DNA from: Planctomycetota bacterium
GTDB lineage: Bacteria; Planctomycetota; Planctomycetia; Planctomycetales; Planctomycetaceae
Assembly (NCBI GenBank): GCA_027618475.1
Contig: JAQCEJ010000031.1
Coordinates: 1 to 52,046 of the forward strand
Length of the DNA: 52,046 bases
Reading direction: 5' to 3'
Of this stretch, positions 25,914 through 35,430 are shown piece by piece (position 1 is the stretch's first letter; every line of letters begins with the position of its first letter). Below the pieces are notes generated by a model. The model did not search any database. It saw only the letters and a list, made by a program, of their open reading frames with translations, and was not told where the DNA came from. A program made the translations under genes and the position numbers.

Positions 25914-28310
25914 ATGTGGTCCTGGTTTCTCAAAATCATTGGCGTCTCACCCGATGTGCTCACCCACCTCGAACGGGCCGAACTCGTCTGGCAACGGCCG
26001 GCCATTTTGTGGCTCGGACTGCTCCTGATCGGACCGGCGGGATATTTCATTTACCGCCGGCAACTGGTCAATCTTCCGACGGTCGCATCGAAATGGCGGA
26101 ACATCTTAACCGCGACCCGCGTGACGACACTGCTGATTCTGATCGCCATTCTTGCCGGGCCATACCTGCGAATCGACCACAAATTCGAACGCAAGCCGAT
26201 TGTTGCCGTGCTGTTCGACCGCTCGCAAAGCATGAATCTTCCGGCAGGACCGTTCGAAACCGATGACGAATCGCTCGAAGCGGCGACGGGCCTCGGTCAT
26301 GACCCGACGCAGCCGATCGATGAATCCGCAAAAAAAACGATCGATGAAAAAAGCCGCGCCGAACTGGCACATGCGTTGTTTCTCTCCGCGCGGGAAGACT
26401 GGCTCAAACAACTGGATGATCAATTCGAAGTTCGCTTTTATTCGGTCGCTCGCGAAACCGAACCTCTGGCCGATCCCTTTTCCGAACAGGGGAACACCAC
26501 GACAATCGCTGCCGAGGGTCCGGCGACGCACATCGGCACGGCGGTCAATCATGTGCTCGAAGAGGCCGCAGGACAAGCCGTCGCGGCGATGGTTCTCTTC
26601 AGCGACGGACAAAACACGGGGGGATTTTCTCCGAGCGAATCGATCGCATCGGCCAATCGGGCGAAGACGCCTTTGTTTCCTGTCCTTGTCGGCAGCCGAA
26701 AGCGATTGCAGGATCTTTCGATCGTCGATGTTTACACGTCGGGCCAGGTTTCTGTCGGCGATACCGTTCGCGTCGCCGTAACGATCGAATCGCAAGGTTT
26801 CGACGGCAGGCCGATTACGGTTGAACTCCGCGAAGGAGAAAAAACGCTCGACGCGAAAGAATTGACGCTCTCCAGTTCCGAACAGCAGCAACTCGAACTG
26901 ATTTTCGTCGCGACCGAACCGGGACTGCGTTACCTTACTGTTGTCGTGCCGTCGTTTCCCGAAGAACCCGAAGCGCTACGCACGAACAACACCGACGTAG
27001 CCATCGTCCGTGTCAGCGAAGATAAACTGAAACTCCTGATCGTCGAAGGGCTCCCCCGCTGGGACTTTCGATTCTTGAAGAATGCCGTCAAACGCGATCA
27101 CGGCCTCGCCGGTGCAACGTCCGACGAAGTCGACATTCTGCTTGAAGCCGAATGGCGAAGACTTTCTACCGAAGAACAGCAGACGAAACTCGAGCAGGTC
27201 GTCGAGTCTCTTGCCGATTATCATACCGTCGTTCTGGGTGACGTTTCGCCAGAGTTGCTCAAAGAGTCGTGGCGTCCGTTACTCATCGAATCGGTGCAGA
27301 ATCAGGGACTGGGACTGATCGTCGCGGCGGGCCCGAATTTTATGCCGCAGGCGTTTGATTCGAGTTTTCAGGAACTCCTTCCCGTACAACTCCGTCCGAA
27401 AACGCAGGGGACCGAAGCCCCGGCCTATAAGCCGTTTCGTGTGGAAGTCTCTCCCCCGGGTTTGATTCACGATGCCATGCGATTGTACGACGATCCCGCA
27501 CGCAACCAGTTCGTCTGGACGCGAATGCCCCCGTTTTACTGGTCGGCGGCGGCGGAGCGAGCCTCCCCGGCGGCAACCGTCCTCGCCTGGAATCCCACCG
27601 TTGAAAACCGTTTCGGCAAGATGCCTTTGATCGCCTACCATTACGCCGGAGAGGGCAAAGTCGCATTCGTCGGCACCGATTCAACCTGGACATGGCGACA
27701 GAATGTGGGAGATCGTTATTTTTACCGTTTCTGGGGACAGATGATTCGCTTCGTGGCGCGTAAAGAGACGTCGGGGAAAAAAATCGATTCGCTGGAAGTC
27801 CGTCCCCTGCGTGCCCAGCCGGGCGAAAAAGCGGAAATCGAACTCTTCGCTTATAACACCGACAACTCGCCTCGCTCTGACGCCAGTTTGGAAATTACCG
27901 CCGTAGGACCAAACGGCAACGAAACTGTCGAATTGCTCCCCGACGTCGCTCACGAAGGACGCTACGTCGGTCAATATGCTCCGAAGCAGATCGGCGAACA
28001 TCGGTTGCTGTATCAACCGGCGTCGACGAAAAAACCGGTCGAAGCGAAACTCCGTGTGATTCCCTCGGCAGTCGAACTCCGCGATCCGAATGTCAATCGA
28101 CCGTTCCTTGACAATCTCGCACAGGCAACCGGCGGTAAACTTTTGAAAATGAACGAACTCCACGACATGCCGGAACTGCTGACGGGGAAACCTCAGCTCG
28201 TAGAAATCCACCGTGAAGCGACGATCTGGGATAACTGGCTGACACTTTTGCTGCTGGTGATTGTGTACTCTATCGACGTCGGTATCCGCCGTTTGATGGG
28301 ACTGTCGTAA
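25914..28310 (+). CDS. VWA / amidotransferase-like membrane protein
   Basis: About 798 residues. Two N-terminal helices (about 28-48 and 64-84) are followed by a VWA domain whose MIDAS begins FDRSQS near residue 99. Next is a beta-sandwich region, then a class I glutamine-amidotransferase-like fold without an evident catalytic cysteine (LLIVEGLPRWDFRFLKNA, LIVAAGPNFMP). A final helix at about 772-790 closes the protein. The ATG at 25914 is preferred; a TTG at 25860 extends the frame but gives an untypical N-terminus. It parallels the BatA-domain protein of the same operon, as if the two arose by duplication and form a pair. Confidence 0.87.
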   Translation: MWSWFLKIIGVSPDVLTHLERAELVWQRPAILWLGLLLIGPAGYFIYRRQLVNLPTVASKWRNILTATRVTTLLILIAILAGPYLRIDHKFERKPIVAVLFDRSQSMNLPAGPFETDDESLEAATGLGHDPTQPIDESAKKTIDEKSRAELAHALFLSAREDWLKQLDDQFEVRFYSVARETEPLADPFSEQGNTTTIAAEGPATHIGTAVNHVLEEAAGQAVAAMVLFSDGQNTGGFSPSESIASANRAKTPLFPVLVGSRKRLQDLSIVDVYTSGQVSVGDTVRVAVTIESQGFDGRPITVELREGEKTLDAKELTLSSSEQQQLELIFVATEPGLRYLTVVVPSFPEEPEALRTNNTDVAIVRVSEDKLKLLIVEGLPRWDFRFLKNAVKRDHGLAGATSDEVDILLEAEWRRLSTEEQQTKLEQVVESLADYHTVVLGDVSPELLKESWRPLLIESVQNQGLGLIVAAGPNFMPQAFDSSFQELLPVQLRPKTQGTEAPAYKPFRVEVSPPGLIHDAMRLYDDPARNQFVWTRMPPFYWSAAAERASPAATVLAWNPTVENRFGKMPLIAYHYAGEGKVAFVGTDSTWTWRQNVGDRYFYRFWGQMIRFVARKETSGKKIDSLEVRPLRAQPGEKAEIELFAYNTDNSPRSDASLEITAVGPNGNETVELLPDVAHEGRYVGQYAPKQIGEHRLLYQPASTKKPVEAKLRVIPSAVELRDPNVNRPFLDNLAQATGGKLLKMNELHDMPELLTGKPQLVEIHREATIWDNWLTLLLLVIVYSIDVGIRRLMGLS

Positions 28311-28378
28311 CGTCCGTAAGCAGGTCTCGTCGTCATAGGCAGACGGAAATCGACAACGAAAACAACAAGGCGATGTTT

Positions 28379-29512
28379 ATGATCCACCGAATTCCCGGCA
28401 CAATCAGAATTCGCACGATAGCAATTGTTGCCAGCTTCGCGGCGTTCTTTGTTGTTCTGCCTCGACACTCAACGCTTACCGATCCTGCGTCTCTCTATTC
28501 GCAAGACGAACCGGCGGCGGCCGATGCCCCCACCACCCCCGCAGAGACGGCGATTCCTTTGACCGAATCCAAAGTCGTCGATCGCGTGACCTCGGCACTC
28601 GACCGGTCGATCGAGTACCTCGCAAATCATCAACGTCCCGATGGATCGTGGGACAACTGCAATGCCGGCAATGCCCTCTCGTTATTGGCGATGTTGGGAC
28701 GCGGTCATGTCCCCGGTCGCGGACCTTATCGCGACATACTCTCCAAAGGACAGGATTATTTGCTCAAGACTCAGAACGATCAGGGCGTGTTCATCTCGAA
28801 GCGCACCGCCGGTTCGGGGCCCATGTACGAACACGCCCTCTGTACGCTCGCCTGCGCCGAACTGTACGGCATGGATCCCAGTCCGGTTCTCGAAGAAAAA
28901 CTGCGCAAGGCGGTCGCTGTGATTATCTCGTCGCAGTCTCCCGCCGGGGGATGGAGATATCATCCGAATCCGAACGATCAGGATTTGAGCGTTTCGGTTA
29001 TGCAGATTGTCGCTCTGCGGGCGGCAAATAACGCCGAAATTCCCGTACCCGAAACGACGATCGAAAAGGCCATTCAATATGTCCGTTCGTGTGCGCACGC
29101 CAACGGCGGCTTTGGATACCAGAGCCCGGCACAAACGCCGCAGACCTCGGCGGCGGGGGTCGTTTCGCTGCAACTGCTCGGGCAGTATACCGATCCATCG
29201 GTCGATAAAGGTCTCGTCTATCTTTCGGCCATACCGATCGAGTGGTCGAATACTGGGGTGCAGTATTTTTACTACTTTCATTACTACGCCATTCAGGCGC
29301 AGTATCAGGCAGGAGGAAAGTGGTGGAACGACTGGCATCCACGCATCCGCGAACTGCTGCTCGAACACCAGAAATCCGACGGCAGCTGGGAGGTTCCCGC
29401 CGGCACGTCCGAACAAGCCAACGTCGTCGGCGACAACCGCATCTATTGGACGGCGATGTCCTCGCTGATTCTCGAAATCTACATGCACTATCTGCCGGCG
29501 TATCAAAGGTGA
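28379..29512 (+). CDS. Secreted prenyltransferase/squalene-oxidase repeat protein
   Basis: About 377 residues with a signal peptide or anchor (IAIVASFAAFFVVL) and an alpha/alpha-toroid built of prenyltransferase/squalene-oxidase repeats (NHQRPDGSWDN, TQNDQGVF, SQSPAGGWRYHPN, NGGFGYQSP, HQKSDGSWEV). It lacks the DXDD acid of cyclases, so it is probably a binding protein rather than a terpene cyclase. The AAGG at 28367-28370 fits the second ATG (28379) better than the first (28373). It ends the MoxR operon. The substrate or partner is unknown. Confidence 0.85.
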   Translation: MIHRIPGTIRIRTIAIVASFAAFFVVLPRHSTLTDPASLYSQDEPAAADAPTTPAETAIPLTESKVVDRVTSALDRSIEYLANHQRPDGSWDNCNAGNALSLLAMLGRGHVPGRGPYRDILSKGQDYLLKTQNDQGVFISKRTAGSGPMYEHALCTLACAELYGMDPSPVLEEKLRKAVAVIISSQSPAGGWRYHPNPNDQDLSVSVMQIVALRAANNAEIPVPETTIEKAIQYVRSCAHANGGFGYQSPAQTPQTSAAGVVSLQLLGQYTDPSVDKGLVYLSAIPIEWSNTGVQYFYYFHYYAIQAQYQAGGKWWNDWHPRIRELLLEHQKSDGSWEVPAGTSEQANVVGDNRIYWTAMSSLILEIYMHYLPAYQR

Positions 29513-29540
29513 CAGACAGGCTTGTTGCCCCATGCAGTCG

Positions 29541-29677
29541 GAATGACGAATGTCGAAGCCCCAATGTCGAATCAAATACAAATGACAAATGTCCAAATGT
29601 CGAAAAAAGGTGAGCGATCATAAAACATTTCGGGCTTCGTCATTGATTCGACATTCGGATTTCGAAATTCGTCATTC
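29541..29677. repeat. MITE-like palindromic element, copy B
   Basis: A 137-bp element with perfect 10-bp terminal inverted repeats GAATGACGAA / TTCGTCATTC. Both outer edges are flanked by AGTCG, a possible 5-bp target-site duplication. It lies between two convergent genes, so it may also serve as a bidirectional 3' structure. Confidence 0.7.
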
Positions 29678-29690
29678 AGTCGGAATCAAA

Positions 29691-30830
29691 TCATCCCAGC
29701 TCCCGCGCCGCCGTCGACGCATCGGCGTATTCCTTGAGCTGATCCTCATCGAGTTCCACCCCCAGCCCCGGGGCTTCCGGAACTCTGGCTGCCGCCGGAC
29801 CTAAGTCGAGCGGTTTGGTCAGCAAATCGACTTCGTGATACAACGGCCCGATCAGATCCGCCGGATACCTCTCGCTGTCGATCGTCTTCGAGGCGGCGGC
29901 GACGTGCAGCATCGCGGCGGTTCCCACGCCGAGTTCCAGATTGCTGCCGATCGAACAGCAAATCCCCGCTGATTTCGCGACGGCGGCGATTTCCAGCGTC
30001 GACGCGATACCGCCGTGCTTTCCTGGATACACGCTCAAGATGTCGACGGCTCCGGCACGGGTCAGTTGCCATGCATCATTCAGCGTGAAGATGCTCTCAT
30101 CGGCCATGATCGGAATACGACTCATCCGTCGCAGTTCGGCCAGCGCGTTCACATCGGTTTGCGGAATCGGCTGTTCGACGAAAAAGACGTCGAGTTCGGC
30201 AAGGCGGTCGAGCATGTTCCGAGCGGTCGGCAAATCCCAGCCGCAGTTGACGTCGACGCCGATTGGAATATTCGGCCCGGCGAGCTCGCGTACCGCTTTG
30301 ACTCGCTGCAAATCGGCTTCGGGATCGGTCCCCACTTTCACCTTCAGGCATTTGACGCCCCAATCGAGAAACTGTTTCGCGAGTTCGAGAGCCTTGGGAA
30401 CCGGAAACGCGCCAACGACCATCTTGATCGGAATCTCATCGCGGACTTTGCCACCAAGCAGTTGATAGACCGGCACGCCGTGCACCTTGCCGCAGAGATC
30501 CCACAACGCCATCTCGACGGCGGCTTTGGTGAACGGATTCTGCACGCAACAGCGTTCGATCGGCAGACGCAAGCGGTTGAAATCGAGCGGATTCTGTCCG
30601 ATGAGCAGCGGAGCCATCAGCCCCTCGACCACCGCTCGGCACCCCTGGCTCGTTTCACCGCTCCATCTTGCCGCGAGTGTCGCCTCACCGATGCCGACGA
30701 GACCTTCGTCGGTTTTCAGTTTGATGATGACATACGGCGAGACGACATGCTCGCCATGCGCGGTCTTCGTCATCAGTCCCTTTTTAAGAGGAACAAGCAC
30801 GGGGAGGGTTTCGACGTGAGTGATTTTCAT
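29691..30830 (-). CDS. Mandelate racemase / muconate lactonizing (enolase superfamily) enzyme
   Basis: A 379-residue enzyme of the enolase superfamily, muconate-lactonizing-enzyme subgroup. The catalytic lysines are in LKVKVG (K163 and K165). The metal ligands are D193 (GVDVN), E219 (FVEQP) and D244 (ADES), and the second-side lysine is K271 (YPGKHGG). Members cyclise or racemise carboxylates (cycloisomerase, dipeptide epimerase, o-succinylbenzoate synthase), and I cannot choose among these. The ATG at 30830 has AGGA upstream; an extension to 30899 would read into a repeat. It is followed on the same strand by nothing and preceded by an amidohydrolase across a palindromic element, perhaps one catabolic unit with the MFS transporter. 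Confidence 0.88.
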   Translation of the reverse strand: MKITHVETLPVLVPLKKGLMTKTAHGEHVVSPYVIIKLKTDEGLVGIGEATLAARWSGETSQGCRAVVEGLMAPLLIGQNPLDFNRLRLPIERCCVQNPFTKAAVEMALWDLCGKVHGVPVYQLLGGKVRDEIPIKMVVGAFPVPKALELAKQFLDWGVKCLKVKVGTDPEADLQRVKAVRELAGPNIPIGVDVNCGWDLPTARNMLDRLAELDVFFVEQPIPQTDVNALAELRRMSRIPIMADESIFTLNDAWQLTRAGAVDILSVYPGKHGGIASTLEIAAVAKSAGICCSIGSNLELGVGTAAMLHVAAASKTIDSERYPADLIGPLYHEVDLLTKPLDLGPAAARVPEAPGLGVELDEDQLKEYADASTAARELG

Positions 30831-30865
30831 CAATCGTATTCCTGGAGTGAATGCGGTGAGGTGCA

Positions 30866-30995
30866 AATGTCGAATGTCGAAGCACAAATGTCGAATCAAA
30901 TCCGAATGACCATATGTCGAATGACGAAGGTGTTCGGTCTTTGGTCATTTGTGCTTCGTCATTGATTCGACATTCGGATTTCGACATTCGACATT
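30866..30995. repeat. MITE-like palindromic element, copy C
   Basis: A 130-bp element with perfect 16-bp terminal inverted repeats AATGTCGAATGTCGAA / TTCGACATTCGACATT. Its right end abuts the amidohydrolase gene: position 30995 is both the last base of the repeat and the last base of that gene's TGA stop codon. No target duplication is obvious. Confidence 0.75.
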
Positions 30996-31876
30996 CAAAA
31001 CTCGATAACTTGCTTCCAGTTTTCGTAAATGATCTTGTGAATCGCCTCTTCGGGGAATTTTGGAAACTTCGTTCCCTCAACGATGTCGTTGACTTTGCCT
31101 AAACCGGAAATGACTTGCTCGGGCGTCGCCGACGGGAAGTCGGAACCGTAGATCAGTTTGTGTTCGACGCCATATTCGAGTGCCGTGATGAATGCCTGCC
31201 AGTGACGCCACGGCCGATAATGAAGAGCCGAGACGTTAGCATACAGATTCGGATGCTTGCGGATGAAGACGATGCACTCGGTCTCCCACGGATGCCCCAT
31301 ATGAGAGATGATAATCCGCAGATCGGGACAGGCGATTGCGATATCCTCGAGAGCGATCGGATTCGACCATTTCAACGGCCCGGTGCGAACGAACGACGTT
31401 CCCTGATGAATGTTGATCGGAATCCCGAGTTTCTCGACCTCGCGAAATAAGGGGAGATGACGAGGATCCTGCGGATTCCAGTTCTGATAAATCGGTGAAA
31501 CTTTCAAGCCTTTCAGGCCGAGATCGTTTACATAATACCGCAATTGAGAAATGCAGTCGGGATCGTTGGGATCGACCGAACACCAGCCCTGAAACCGGTC
31601 GGAGTGCTCTTTCACGAACTTGGCGATCAATTCTTGATCGGCGTTAATCCCGCAATAAGGGGCTTTGATGCCGAAGACGATCACCTTGTCGCAATTCTTT
31701 GTCGCTTCCAGCAATTGCTTGGGATTCGAATCGAAGTTGTGCTTCGACTCGGCCGCGAAATGAACGTCGGGCGTCATCCGCATCTTGGCTTTCTTGGCCT
31801 CCCACGCAAATTCCACGAATTCTTCCGAATAGTGATCCGGATACCACATCAAATTCGTATGCGTATCAACCAGCAT
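30995..31876 (-). CDS. Amidohydrolase-2 family metal-dependent hydrolase
   Basis: A 293-residue TIM-barrel hydrolase of the amidohydrolase-2 group (decarboxylases and lactone hydrolases). It begins MLVDTHTN, so the second histidine of the usual DxHxH metal motif is replaced by asparagine. The later ligands are visible in INIHQG, IIISHMGHPWE and YGSDFP. The ATG follows GAGGGAGA. The stop codon touches a palindromic element. Its neighbours are the enolase-superfamily enzyme and the MFS transporter on the same strand, which suggests a catabolic cluster for a carboxylic acid or lactone. The activity is not determined. Confidence 0.85.
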   Translation of the reverse strand: MLVDTHTNLMWYPDHYSEEFVEFAWEAKKAKMRMTPDVHFAAESKHNFDSNPKQLLEATKNCDKVIVFGIKAPYCGINADQELIAKFVKEHSDRFQGWCSVDPNDPDCISQLRYYVNDLGLKGLKVSPIYQNWNPQDPRHLPLFREVEKLGIPINIHQGTSFVRTGPLKWSNPIALEDIAIACPDLRIIISHMGHPWETECIVFIRKHPNLYANVSALHYRPWRHWQAFITALEYGVEHKLIYGSDFPSATPEQVISGLGKVNDIVEGTKFPKFPEEAIHKIIYENWKQVIEF

Positions 31877-31925
31877 GGTGTCTCCCTCTCAAGTTCACGC
31901 ACAAACTGTAACGGTATTTATTCGT

Positions 31926-33320
31926 TTAATGTTCGGCGCTGTCGTCATCGAAGATCCGTCGGCTCGGATCGAGCAAAATCCACGACAGTGCGCCTGCGAA
32001 ATTCACGACGACAAATAAGTATAAAATGTAATTCCAATCGGCATCATGAGCTTTGATGTATTTGAATAAATATCCGACCATCACCGGGCATAAGAAAGCT
32101 CCTGCCGCACCGCATGAATTCATGATACCGAAGATCAGCGCCGAACGCTTACCGCTGACGTCCAGACAGGCTGCCCATGTGCTCGGGCCGGCAATGCTGG
32201 CGAGAAACGCACCGAGCGAGATGAGTAATATCGCCGAGGAGTCGTCGACGACGAGCACCGCCATCCAGGTACACAGAGCACACAAGCCCATCGACACGGC
32301 CGCCGTCAGACTGCGGCTGACCCATTTGTTGCCGGTCTTGACATAAATGTAGTCGACGGCGACTCCGCCGGCGAGCGAACCGGCACCGAAGGCAATCATC
32401 GGCAGCGTGGCCCAGTTGCCCGCCGTTTCAAGTTTCATCTGACGGGCCTCTTCCAGATACCGGGTGAACCACGTCGTGAAGAATTCGTAGGCGAACGCTC
32501 GAAAAAAACCTTGCAGGCAGATCATCCACATCGTGGTACTCGCCAGCATGATCAACAGGCCTTTCATCGCCGTCAATCGATGAACCGTTTCGTTGACCTG
32601 AAGCGATTCGGCGGGGGGACTCACCCCTGCGGCATTGGCGCCGTCGCTTTGCGAAATGCCTTCGTTCTTAAGCCAGGGATGCTTCGACGGACGATCGCGG
32701 TAAATCCAGACGAAGGCGACGGCAAAGATGATTCCGGAGGCGGCGTACCAGCGATAGATTTCGGTCCAGGGCATCGGAGAAATCGATGAGCTTAACGTTC
32801 CCTTCAGCAAATACGGCGTGAGAAATGTCGCAATGACGCCGCCGACCTGCATTGCAATGCCAATCAGCGAACTATACAGTCCGCGGTAATGCTCTTTGAC
32901 CCAGGCTCCGATGACCAGGGCACAGCACGGAACCATGCCGGCTTGAAACATTCCCATCACAATGCGTGCGGCATTCAATCCCCATTCGCTATCGGTCGTC
33001 GTGAACCAGATTGTGCTCAGCGACCAGCCGACAGCCATGACCGGAAACACGCTGCGCACGCTGAACCGCTGCGCCAACCAGCCCCCCGGAACCTGGCACA
33101 TCACATAACCGATATTGAAGACGCCGAGTATCGAACCGACGGCGACTTCGTCGATCTCGAAATCCACTTCGAGCGTTTTGTTGATCGCCGACATCACTCT
33201 CGTGAGATACGCACTGATCGGCGCCAGGCAGAGCAGCCCCAAGACAAGATACCTGACCCACAGCATGCGTGAACTGTCGGGACGGTCGATCAACATCGTC
33301 GGCTCGAGCTCGCGATTCAT
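31926..33320 (-). CDS. MFS transporter, anion:cation symporter type
   Basis: A 464-residue polytopic inner-membrane transporter of the major facilitator superfamily with about 12 helices and a central loop (about 215-265). The opening MLWVRYLVLGLLCLAPISAYLTRVMSAINKTL and the GYVMCQVPGGWLAQRF loop resemble the ACS family, which carries sugar acids, phthalate or similar organic anions. Its ATG overlaps the acpS stop by four bases (ATGA, 33317-33320), so it is translationally coupled to a housekeeping gene. It lies just upstream of the amidohydrolase and enolase-type genes, a plausible route of substrate entry for them. Confidence 0.88.
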   Translation of the reverse strand: MNRELEPTMLIDRPDSSRMLWVRYLVLGLLCLAPISAYLTRVMSAINKTLEVDFEIDEVAVGSILGVFNIGYVMCQVPGGWLAQRFSVRSVFPVMAVGWSLSTIWFTTTDSEWGLNAARIVMGMFQAGMVPCCALVIGAWVKEHYRGLYSSLIGIAMQVGGVIATFLTPYLLKGTLSSSISPMPWTEIYRWYAASGIIFAVAFVWIYRDRPSKHPWLKNEGISQSDGANAAGVSPPAESLQVNETVHRLTAMKGLLIMLASTTMWMICLQGFFRAFAYEFFTTWFTRYLEEARQMKLETAGNWATLPMIAFGAGSLAGGVAVDYIYVKTGNKWVSRSLTAAVSMGLCALCTWMAVLVVDDSSAILLISLGAFLASIAGPSTWAACLDVSGKRSALIFGIMNSCGAAGAFLCPVMVGYLFKYIKAHDADWNYILYLFVVVNFAGALSWILLDPSRRIFDDDSAEH

Positions 33321-33775
33321 TCCGGACTTGTCTCCTCGCTTCGATCGGTTTCGGCCGATTCGGTTTCAATCGGTGTTGCCGATTCTTTAATGTCGGAATT
33401 CCGAAACGCGATCGCCGTCGCCGTCGCATAGGCCCGGCAGTGCGAGATGGTGATCATCACCTGATCGATCCGGAGTTTCTGCGCGAGGTCTTCAGCACCA
33501 CCGTGGATGCGAATCACCGGTTCGCCGCTGCGCTTCGAGACGACTTCGATATCCTGCCAGTGAATACCTCTCGTAAAGCCGGTGCCGAATGTTTTCATCA
33601 CGGCTTCTTTTGCGGCCCAACGTCCCGCATAATGCTGAAAACTGTTCTTACGGCGCTGGCAGTAACGGACTTCTTCTGCCGTGAAGACGCGATTGAGAAA
33701 CAGATCGCCGTGGCGCTCGATCATCTTGCCGATGCGCACGATCTCTACGATATCCGTTCCAATGCCGACAATCAC
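33317..33775 (-). CDS. acpS: Holo-[acyl-carrier-protein] synthase
   Basis: Transfers 4'-phosphopantetheine from CoA to the serine of acyl carrier protein. Marks are GIGTDIVEI with the magnesium-binding aspartate at residue 8, FTAEEVRYCQ, and RWAAKEAVMKTFGTG with the catalytic glutamate. It is 152 residues rather than the usual 120-130, because of an acidic Ser/Thr/Glu-rich tail. It starts with GTG, and this GTGA overlaps the stop of the preceding membrane-protein gene by four bases; its own stop overlaps the MFS gene. Confidence 0.93.
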   Translation of the reverse strand: MIVGIGTDIVEIVRIGKMIERHGDLFLNRVFTAEEVRYCQRRKNSFQHYAGRWAAKEAVMKTFGTGFTRGIHWQDIEVVSKRSGEPVIRIHGGAEDLAQKLRIDQVMITISHCRAYATATAIAFRNSDIKESATPIETESAETDRSEETSPE

Positions 33776-34389
33776 TGCGTTGACCCTTTATGCTTGGCGA
33801 AAGGCCGACAGAAAATATACGTTCCCGCGAACGTCCCGGCCAGGACTTCTAAACACCAGACGAGTGCCGGCCAGGGCCGATCGAACGATCCAACGGCCGT
33901 GAGCCGTTTTTGCAAGTATCGCTCGAAACTTCGCTCGCGTGCGAGGTCTTCGCGCAACAGACGCTCGTATTGTAGCATCTCCTGTTGATCATGACTCTCT
34001 TCCCCCCCGGCTTCGGCGTCGATTCGAGACGACTGCAACTGCTGCAAGATGGGATGTGATTCGTTCTGCTTGTCGAGAATCGCGGCTTGCCGCCACCACG
34101 TGCCGACTCCGATACCCGATTGCAATGTCACGATCAGCACGGCGGCCAGAATTGTCCAACGCCTACCCGGAGAGAGCCCCCACGTCTTCTGCAGATACCG
34201 TAACACCCCTCCTGCCAAAAGCCCCACGGCAATCGCGAACCATCCGAGCAGTTTCACCCGCGCCGGCAAATTGACGGCGACGATGCCGATCACCGTCAAT
34301 GCCAGCACCGACGAAATCAGCCATTCGACGATCGAAACCTTCGTCGAGGGAGGGGGCTCGGAAGTGACAATCGTCGGGCCGTCAGACAA
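33772..34389 (-). CDS. Membrane protein of unknown function
   Basis: Not recognised. About 205 residues with four likely helices: three in the first half ([21 protein letters not shown], a second around [14 protein letters not shown], a third around [20 protein letters not shown]) and one near the C-terminus ([17 protein letters not shown]). A polar, charged stretch of about 65 residues lies between the third and fourth. The start is uncertain. A GTG at 34464 lies deep in trpS; I prefer the TTG at 34389, which overlaps the trpS stop by eight bases and is preceded by GGGGAAG. Its stop overlaps acpS, so it is coupled on both sides. Confidence 0.65.
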   Translation of the reverse strand: MSDGPTIVTSEPPPSTKVSIVEWLISSVLALTVIGIVAVNLPARVKLLGWFAIAVGLLAGGVLRYLQKTWGLSPGRRWTILAAVLIVTLQSGIGVGTWWRQAAILDKQNESHPILQQLQSSRIDAEAGGEESHDQQEMLQYERLLREDLARERSFERYLQKRLTAVGSFDRPWPALVWCLEVLAGTFAGTYIFCRPFAKHKGSTQ

Positions 34390-35356
34390 GTTTCTTCCCC
34401 AACCCGCAGGCAGAGCGTACGCGGTCGAGCACTTCCTGTCCTTTGAGTCGCGCCCGCTCGGCACCGGTTTTCAAAATATCGCGCACGGTCTGTTTATCCT
34501 TGACCAGTCCCTCCCGCCGTTCGCGGGCGGGCTCAAAATATTTCCAGGCGGCATCATATAACAGTTGTTTGGCTTCACCGTATCCCATGCCGCCGGCGCG
34601 ATATCGCTGTGCCAATTCGATCTGTTCGTCGGAAGTGGAAAACAAACGATACATTTGAAAGACGTTACAGGTTTCCGGAGTCTTAGCTGCTTCGACGGGT
34701 TGCGAGTCGGTCTTGATCGACATGATCTTCTTTCGCATCGGCTTGGCCGCCTCGAAAATTTCGATGACGTTGCCGTAGCTTTTCGACATTTTCTCGCCGT
34801 CGACGCCGGGAACTTTGGCAGCGTCGTCGAGCACCCGCGCTTCGGGGAGCACAAGCACGTCGCCGTAATGCAGATTGATTTTCTGCGCCACGTCGCGGGT
34901 CACTTCGATGTGCTGTACCTGATCGTGACCGACCGGCACGATGTGGCTGTCGTACAATAAAATGTCGGCGGCCATCAGAACCGGATACGAAAACAACCCG
35001 GCATCGGCAGGAAGCCCTTTCGCGATCTTGTCTTTGTAGGCATGACATTTTTCGAGCAACGACATCGGCGTCGCCGTCAGTAGAATCCACATCAGCTCGG
35101 TGACTTCCGGAATATCGGACTGCCGAAACAGCGTGGCATGATCGGGATTAAGCCCCAGTGCGAGAAGATCGATCGCTGCTTCCAACGTATATTCTTCGAG
35201 CAGATTCGCATCTCGCACCGTGGTCAGGGCGTGCAGATCGGCGATGAAATAAAACGCCTGATCGTGCTCCTGCAGCGCGATATACTGGCGAATGGCTCCA
35301 AAGTAGTTACCCCAGTGGAAGCGGCCGGTCGGTTGGATTCCAGACAGGACGCGCAT
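34382..35356 (-). CDS. trpS: Tryptophan-tRNA ligase
   Basis: Charges tRNA-Trp with tryptophan; a class I synthetase of 324 residues. The HIGH-type motif is HWGN at 14-17 and the second signature is KMSKS near 190. The tryptophan-binding region ([24 protein letters not shown]) is intact. The ATG is preceded by AGAGGAGAT. It heads an overlapping set trpS-membrane protein-acpS-MFS. No T-box or leader peptide is visible in the 190 bases upstream, which hold two repeat hairpins instead. Confidence 0.96.
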   Translation of the reverse strand: MRVLSGIQPTGRFHWGNYFGAIRQYIALQEHDQAFYFIADLHALTTVRDANLLEEYTLEAAIDLLALGLNPDHATLFRQSDIPEVTELMWILLTATPMSLLEKCHAYKDKIAKGLPADAGLFSYPVLMAADILLYDSHIVPVGHDQVQHIEVTRDVAQKINLHYGDVLVLPEARVLDDAAKVPGVDGEKMSKSYGNVIEIFEAAKPMRKKIMSIKTDSQPVEAAKTPETCNVFQMYRLFSTSDEQIELAQRYRAGGMGYGEAKQLLYDAAWKYFEPARERREGLVKDKQTVRDILKTGAERARLKGQEVLDRVRSACGLGKKLV

Positions 35357-35430
35357 GCTCTCATCTCCTCTGATACATCGTTCGTTTATCGCCGCTTCAG
35401 GGCATCGGCCGCAGTTTTGTTTTTGTTTTT

